A stretch of DNA of 64,000 nucleotides, taken from positions 104,289-168,288 of the forward strand of contig CAAGBI010000075.1 in the NCBI GenBank assembly GCA_900768015.1, read 5' to 3'. The notes below the pieces were generated by a model that was not told the origin of the DNA, searched no databases, and saw nothing but the letters and a program-made list of their open reading frames with translations. Both the position numbers and the translations under genes were made by a program. Positions 59,434-64,000 of the stretch are shown here, in pieces. This DNA comes from an uncultured Alistipes sp. GTDB taxonomy: Bacteria > Bacteroidota > Bacteroidia > Bacteroidales > Rikenellaceae. Position 1 is the stretch's first letter, and every line of letters starts with the position of its first letter.

Positions 59434-60699
59434 ATGAGAATGAAAAGATTGTTTATGCTGTTTGCCATCGCATTGGCGGCTGTAGCCTGCGGTGAGAATG
59501 TGGAGGCGCCCAACAATGGCGCTACACCCGAGATTGTCTTGGAGACGGAGATGCCCATGTGGCTCGATAGCGAGGAGGGTATCTACGAGATTAAGTACTC
59601 TATTACTAATCCATCGGACAAGTTTAAGCTCGATGCCAAGAGTAATGTCGATTGGGCAAGTGTCATAGAGATTAAGGATGACGCTGTGTCGTTTGTGGCG
59701 ATGAAGAACACCGAGACCAGCGACCGTCGCGGTACAATCATCCTAAGCTATGGCGAGGCAAGGGTGGAGGCTACTATCTATCAGCATGTTAAGGTAGATG
59801 CCAACTTCGAGGCAAAGACCACCGATGGCAGCGTGTTTACCCACTGCAGCAACGACGCGGGCGTACATAGCTACCTTGTAGTTTTGTCAAAGGAGGGACT
59901 CAACGGCGATGGCACATTCAAGCATGGCGCCAAGTACTACTGCTTTGACCTCTGCGCAAAGGAGGTGGTGTCGAAGGATGAGACCGAGGCAACAATCCCC
60001 AATGGTACATACACCCTTTCGATGACTGGCGAGCTCAGCGACCGCGCGATAAACTACATGTACAGCTACTACACCGTTGGCGACAACTACTATCAGGAGG
60101 AGGTCGGTTTTGCCGATGCAGAGGTTGTGGTTGAGGATGGCAGCATTGTGGCAAATGTGGCCCTCGCTAATGGCGAGTTCCACCGCGTGGAGTATGCAGG
60201 CTCACTCGTTATTCCCGTCTATAATGCTACTGTAACCGAGGGTCTTAGCACGCTTACTGGTAGCCACTCGTTCAACATTGAGGATGGCGTCTTTGTGGGT
60301 GCTTTCGTAGGCGACTTGATGTACAATGGCTGCAACACCTGTCAGGTCTATATGTACGAGTATCTCGACTATGAGACTGGCGAGGAGCGTGGCGACCAGT
60401 TCCAGATTGACTTCCAGTTGCCCGCGGGTAGCCGTGACATCGTAGGCACCTACACCCATGGCACTACGGCCGGTCACTTTATCCCCGGCTCGGCGGAGGA
60501 CCTCGGTGGTCAGTATATGCAGCAGAATAGCTGGTATATGACTGCGGGTTACATCGACTTTGCCCCCCTTGTGCGTGGCTCGGTAAAGGTGGAGAAGGAG
60601 AGCGACATGGTCTACATCTTCACTATCGACACGGTGGATGACAAGGGCAATGCTATCAAGGGCACATTCCGTGGTAGCGGCGAGTTTATCGACTGGTAA
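59434..60699 (+). CDS. Surface lipoprotein with BACON-like N-domain
   Basis: 421 residues (419 from the second ATG at 59440). Signal peptide with lipobox VAC (Cys near 19) and an Asn-rich linker. Residues about 35-120 have the pattern of a BACON/Ig-like fold: KSNVDWASVIEIKDDAVSFV and ETSDRRGTIILSYGEARVEA end with VEATIYQH. The remainder is beta-rich with many Tyr, Gly and Asp and no clear catalytic motif. It is probably a surface-exposed carbohydrate or adhesion-related protein. First of three lipoprotein genes in a row. Confidence 0.75.
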   Translation: MRMKRLFMLFAIALAAVACGENVEAPNNGATPEIVLETEMPMWLDSEEGIYEIKYSITNPSDKFKLDAKSNVDWASVIEIKDDAVSFVAMKNTETSDRRGTIILSYGEARVEATIYQHVKVDANFEAKTTDGSVFTHCSNDAGVHSYLVVLSKEGLNGDGTFKHGAKYYCFDLCAKEVVSKDETEATIPNGTYTLSMTGELSDRAINYMYSYYTVGDNYYQEEVGFADAEVVVEDGSIVANVALANGEFHRVEYAGSLVIPVYNATVTEGLSTLTGSHSFNIEDGVFVGAFVGDLMYNGCNTCQVYMYEYLDYETGEERGDQFQIDFQLPAGSRDIVGTYTHGTTAGHFIPGSAEDLGGQYMQQNSWYMTAGYIDFAPLVRGSVKVEKESDMVYIFTIDTVDDKGNAIKGTFRGSGEFIDW

Positions 60700-60729
60700 A
60701 AGATTAAAATGATCAACTCTTTATAGCCT

Positions 60730-60769
60730 ACTCCGCTCGGCACTACGGTGCTGGGCGGAGTGCTTTTTT
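60730..60769 (+). terminator. Terminator after the first lipoprotein gene
   Basis: ACTCCGC and GCGGAGT stem with inner CGGCAC/GTGCTG pairing, then TGC and a T run. Confidence 0.75.
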
Positions 60770-60865
60770 GTCTACATATGCTACCGCTTCCAGGGCGCGA
60801 GACGCCATTATAGCCTAATTTGTCTGTTTCGCAGAGAAACTTATTGCATTTAGCAATAATATTCG

Positions 60866-60873
60866 TATATTTG
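60866..60873 (+). promoter_or_regulatory. Promoter -7 element of the second lipoprotein gene
   Basis: TATATTTG fits TAnnTTTG, about 90 nt before the ATG at 60964; a TTGC 18 nt upstream is a weak -33. Confidence 0.5.
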
Positions 60874-60963
60874 TGCGATTTTGCAGTGCTGTGTGTGTGG
60901 CGTTGCAAATCGCAAGGTGAGAAAAAAGATAAATTATTAATAACTAACTAAAACAAATTAACC

Positions 60964-62499
60964 ATGAGAAAACTCTTTTCAGTTTTGAGTGTTCTTTTTG
61001 TTGTGCTTTTCGCCGCAGGTTGTGAGACAATCGGTGACGGCACAAAGACTATGACATTCGCTTTCCAGAACGCAAAGACTACGACAACTACCGTAGAGGT
61101 GCAGGTTGTGCCATCAGATGCCGATGTGCGCTACATTGCTTGCATCGTGGAGGCTTTGGAGATTAAGGACTTGGCCGATAACGCTATTATGGATAAGTTC
61201 CTCGATGCAGAGGATATCGTATTCTCAAAGGGTACAAAGACTCTCTCAGCTAAGAACCTTGAGCCCGACACAGAGTATGTTGCAATCGCTTTCGCTATCA
61301 ACGGTAGCTCAAAGGTGGCACGCCACACCCTCAAGACGCTCCCCACACAGGATCCTATTCCTGGCGAGGAGTTTGAGGTTGAGTTCGAGGTTAAGGATAT
61401 CACCGCTACATCTGCCGTAGCAACTGCAAAGCCCAACTCAACAGCTAACCGCTACTACTTCCGCGTCATCACAAAGATGGAGCTCGACGCATTCGGTATC
61501 TACAACGACGACTACCAGATTTTCGAGTATATCATCGAGAACCCTTATAGCGGCGACTATGTCACACAGGGTGAGACAACGCTTAACTGCCGTCTTGCTG
61601 CCGAGACCGACTACCTCGCTGTAGCGTTCAACTTCGAGAACTGGGAGGCTGTACACAACCAGGAGGAGGAGATTAAGCTCTTCCGCTACGCCTTCACTAC
61701 TCCCGAGGCTCCCGCAGTAGACCCCAACTCGTTGTTCACATACTCTAACCTCCAGGTAGCACACACTGGCTTCTCTGTAGATGTAACACCCGTAAAGGGC
61801 GAGGAGTCATTCTGGGGCTACTATGTATGGACAAAGAAGTCTTACGACGAGACTTTGGCTTCGGAGTCTAAGGCAAACATCGTTATGCGCAGCTACTTCG
61901 GTCTTAACAACATCGGCGTGGAGCAGGGCTACGACTTCGGTACATTCATCCAGGAGTACCTCGGTCAGACAGGCTCATCAACCGTTATCAACTACTTGCC
62001 TTTGAACAACAACACTGATTATGTGTTGGTGCTCTTCTACATGGATCCTGAGGTTTCTGATCCTACAACCGTTTACGACTACAACTATGTAGCTGTTCCA
62101 TTCAAGACTAAGGAGCCTTCAACCGACAATGTTGCATCGTTGGAGGTATCGGAGCCCGTAATCGTTAAGAACGGCTTCAAGTACGACATCCAGTTCCTCG
62201 TTAAGACTGACGACAACGCCATCGATATGAAGGTTGGTGCACAGCTCTGGAACAACTACGACTTCGCTAAGTACTGGGATCCTAACGACTGGTCACAGAT
62301 TCAGGCATTCTTCATGTTCCGCACATCTGTTGAGCCTACAACTCTCGAGGCAGCAAAGACCGCTGAGGGTGCTACAGTATCGTTCCCTGGCGTAGATGCT
62401 GAGGACTATGTATTCTTCTTCGAGGTTATCAACGAGGAGAATACTGCAACACAGTTTGCTGTTCGCGTAACTCCCGATATGTTCGACAGCGCGCAGTAA
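60964..62499 (+). CDS. Surface lipoprotein with fibronectin-like domains
   Basis: 511 residues. Signal peptide and lipobox AAGC (Cys20). It appears to hold three or four beta-sandwich units of about 110 residues with LEPDTEYVAIAFAING, LAAETDYLAVAFNFEN and LNNNTDYVLVLFYMD, the typical fibronectin III signature of aligned acidic-Thr-x-Tyr strands. No catalytic residues are visible. Codon use is strongly biased, pointing to high expression. The next gene starts 18 nt later, so both are likely one transcript. Confidence 0.75.
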   Translation: MRKLFSVLSVLFVVLFAAGCETIGDGTKTMTFAFQNAKTTTTTVEVQVVPSDADVRYIACIVEALEIKDLADNAIMDKFLDAEDIVFSKGTKTLSAKNLEPDTEYVAIAFAINGSSKVARHTLKTLPTQDPIPGEEFEVEFEVKDITATSAVATAKPNSTANRYYFRVITKMELDAFGIYNDDYQIFEYIIENPYSGDYVTQGETTLNCRLAAETDYLAVAFNFENWEAVHNQEEEIKLFRYAFTTPEAPAVDPNSLFTYSNLQVAHTGFSVDVTPVKGEESFWGYYVWTKKSYDETLASESKANIVMRSYFGLNNIGVEQGYDFGTFIQEYLGQTGSSTVINYLPLNNNTDYVLVLFYMDPEVSDPTTVYDYNYVAVPFKTKEPSTDNVASLEVSEPVIVKNGFKYDIQFLVKTDDNAIDMKVGAQLWNNYDFAKYWDPNDWSQIQAFFMFRTSVEPTTLEAAKTAEGATVSFPGVDAEDYVFFFEVINEENTATQFAVRVTPDMFDSAQ

Positions 62500-62517
62500 T
62501 CTAATACTAAGCAGATT

Positions 62518-63888
62518 ATGAAAAAGCTATTTAGTCTAATCGCTCTTCTCTCGCTCGCAGTGGGCTTCACTGCGTGCGAGGAGACGACTCCCGATGCTCC
62601 CGACACTAAGACCGTCACACTCTCTGCAAACAAGAGCGAGATTATGGCCGATGGCGTTGAGACCGTATCGTTCGAGGCTACTGTAAACGGCGTCGTTACA
62701 ACTAACGGCGTGCAGATTATCTGCCTCAATGACAACTCTGTGCTCTCTGCATCTACATTTAAGACTACCGCTGCTGGCGAGTATCGCTTCGTTGCGGTGT
62801 GCAATGGCACAAAGTCTAACGAGGTTAAGGTCTTGGCTACAAATCCCGCAGGTCCTACTGTTGTGCTTACTGCAGATAAGTCGACTATCGTTGCTGACAA
62901 CGCAGAGACCGTGACATTCACTGTGACCGTAGATGGCGAGGATAAGACCGCAGAGAGTACAATCACTATTGTTAACTACGGCACTGCCCTTGAGACCAAT
63001 ACCTTTGCTTCTGATGTTGCTGGCGAGTTTGTCTTCGAGGCGACATTCGATGGTGAGAAGTCAAATCAGGTCATCGTGACTGCTACTGCTGTTGAGACTC
63101 CCGTGCAGAAGAGCCTCACAATCGAGGCCTCGAAGCTCCGTATCAAGGCCGATGGCGAGGATTGCGCAACACTCACCGTTATGTATGGCGAGGAGGATGT
63201 AACTGCAACTTGCGAGATTCGCACAACTGCGGGCGATGTAATCGAGGGTGGCTCATTTGCTACAACCACACCTGGTTCGTACAACATCTACGCCCTCTAC
63301 GACAATGTGCGCTCTAATACCATTAGCGTTGATGCCTACGATCCCAATATTGCTTCTGCATACGAGATCGGCCAGATTTACGACATCAACGGTGCTAAGG
63401 GTGTGGCATACGCCATCAAGACCGACAACCAGAACCGCACATGGGCATACTTCTTCTCTATGGACGAGGCAGACTTGCAGTGGTCTACAGAGAATGTTTG
63501 GTGTAACTGTGTAGCGAGCCGTGGCGACTGGAATACCGAGGATATGCTCCGCAACGGCACAAGCCCCGATATGTACCCCGCAGCGCAGTGGTGTATCGCA
63601 CATGGCGATGGTTGGTTTATGCCCTCATCGCAGGAGTTGCAGTGGATGTGGGATGCTATCTCTGAGGGTACTCACAACTTCGACAATGCAAGCGTAGCGG
63701 CATACAACAAGCTCCTTACCGACAATGGCGGCATGCCCTTCGTTGAGACCTACTACTGGTCAAGCAACGAGACTGCTGATGACCTTGTTGAGCTTATCGC
63801 CTTCATGAACGACAGCGTAGTATGTCTCAACCCACAGAAGACTTATACTTATACGGTTCGTGCAGCAACCCGTATTCAACTAAACTAA
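62518..63888 (+). CDS. Surface lipoprotein with three Ig-like repeats and DUF1566/Lcl-like C-domain
   Basis: 456 residues. Lipobox TAC (Cys19 or so). Three tandem units of about 78 residues follow, each starting like TVTLSANKSEIMADGVETV, TVVLTADKSTIVADNAETV or SLTIEASKLRIKADGEDCA and ending G.Y/F.A..DG.KSN.V; these are Ig-like (Big) stalk domains. The last 170 residues have YPAAQWCIAHGDGWFMPSSQ, ELQWMWDAI and TYYWSSNET, the pattern of DUF1566/Lcl C-terminal domains, a C-type-lectin-like fold known for glycan binding in some bacteria. Likely a surface adhesin; the ligand is unknown. Confidence 0.78.
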   Translation: MKKLFSLIALLSLAVGFTACEETTPDAPDTKTVTLSANKSEIMADGVETVSFEATVNGVVTTNGVQIICLNDNSVLSASTFKTTAAGEYRFVAVCNGTKSNEVKVLATNPAGPTVVLTADKSTIVADNAETVTFTVTVDGEDKTAESTITIVNYGTALETNTFASDVAGEFVFEATFDGEKSNQVIVTATAVETPVQKSLTIEASKLRIKADGEDCATLTVMYGEEDVTATCEIRTTAGDVIEGGSFATTTPGSYNIYALYDNVRSNTISVDAYDPNIASAYEIGQIYDINGAKGVAYAIKTDNQNRTWAYFFSMDEADLQWSTENVWCNCVASRGDWNTEDMLRNGTSPDMYPAAQWCIAHGDGWFMPSSQELQWMWDAISEGTHNFDNASVAAYNKLLTDNGGMPFVETYYWSSNETADDLVELIAFMNDSVVCLNPQKTYTYTVRAATRIQLN

Positions 63889-63926
63889 TTTCTTGTGATA
63901 GTGGCGCTGCTTCGCCACCTCAATCC

Positions 63927-63972
63927 AAAGAGCGAATGGGAAATACATTCCAGTATGTCCCATCCGCTCTTT
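63927..63972 (+). repeat. Hairpin-family repeat, copy E
   Basis: Outer stem AAAGAGCG/CGCTCTTT, core AATGGGAAATACATT and CCAGTATGTCCCATC. It follows the last lipoprotein gene by about 38 nt and is preceded by TTGTGATAGTGGCGC, also present beside copy D. Confidence 0.75.
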
Positions 63973-64000
63973 CTCTTTATCGGCGCCAAATTAGCACCAC

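Noticed and set aside
1..64000. CRISPR arrays or rRNA operon
   Set aside because: No regularly spaced direct repeats and no 16S/23S/5S signature sequence were seen.

Overview
The window looks like chromosome of a member of the Bacteroidota, most likely a gut Bacteroidales close to the Alistipes/Rikenellaceae type. Reasons visible in the sequence: many start regions carry the phylum's promoter TAnnTTTG, often with TTTG 19-21 nt upstream; the primary sigma factor is the short 286-residue form; a DUF4834-type protein, MlaE/MlaF, an SSS symporter and BACON-like surface lipoproteins are present; core genes are fairly GC-rich. The genus is an inference.

Layout. 1-2.9 kb: an operon on the minus strand for a secreted esterase, a membrane acyltransferase and a cut-off DNA/RNA nuclease lipoprotein. 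3.0-4.5 kb: phosphoesterase and secreted hydrolase. 4.5-9.2 kb: a complete-looking thiamine operon, thiD-thiE-thiC-thi4-tenI-like, behind a TPP riboswitch; it uses an archaeal-type Thi4 thiazole synthase, not ThiSGHF. 9.2-11.6 kb: an AT-rich islet with two unknown divergent genes between 53-bp direct repeats, ending at tRNA-Leu. 11.8-24.7 kb: housekeeping genes (FAD enzyme, SSS transporter, groES-groEL, rarA, nucleoside transporter, tRNA-Gln, pth, rplY, S41 protease, glnA). 24.7-28.2 kb: a polyol-phosphate glycan set (TagF-like transferase, LicD, and a cytidylyltransferase fused to a Gfo/Idh/MocA domain). 28.3-32.4 kb: a secreted protein with a possible clan CD protease core, then an S24 repressor, a palindromic operator-promoter, a small gene and a lone phage terminase large subunit. 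32.5-35.6 kb: DUF4834, mlaE-mlaF, gapA.

36.2-47.9 kb is an integrative element of about 11.7 kb in the 3' end of tRNA-Cys. It is bounded by a 13-bp repeat, has a tyrosine integrase at the right end, a small excisionase-like gene at the left end, a Rep_trans-like gene with a hairpin-rich region behind it, a serine resolvase, and a cargo operon of TolC-EmrA-EmrB-type efflux plus a NhaA Na+/H+ antiporter behind a 5' leader with a 30-codon leader peptide.

48-64 kb is chromosomal again: guaA, guaB, an MFS carrier with a large inserted region, a TPR protein, era, rpoD, argR and three surface lipoproteins, the last with Ig-like repeats and a lectin-like C-terminus.

A recurring hairpin element with a conserved core and compensating outer stems lies 3' of gapA (two copies), guaA (two copies), rpoD and the last lipoprotein. 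The observations most worth following up are this repeat family, the repressor-operator-terminase module, the tRNA-Cys element with its end motifs and leader peptide, the cytidylyltransferase-oxidoreductase fusion, and the AT-rich islet.
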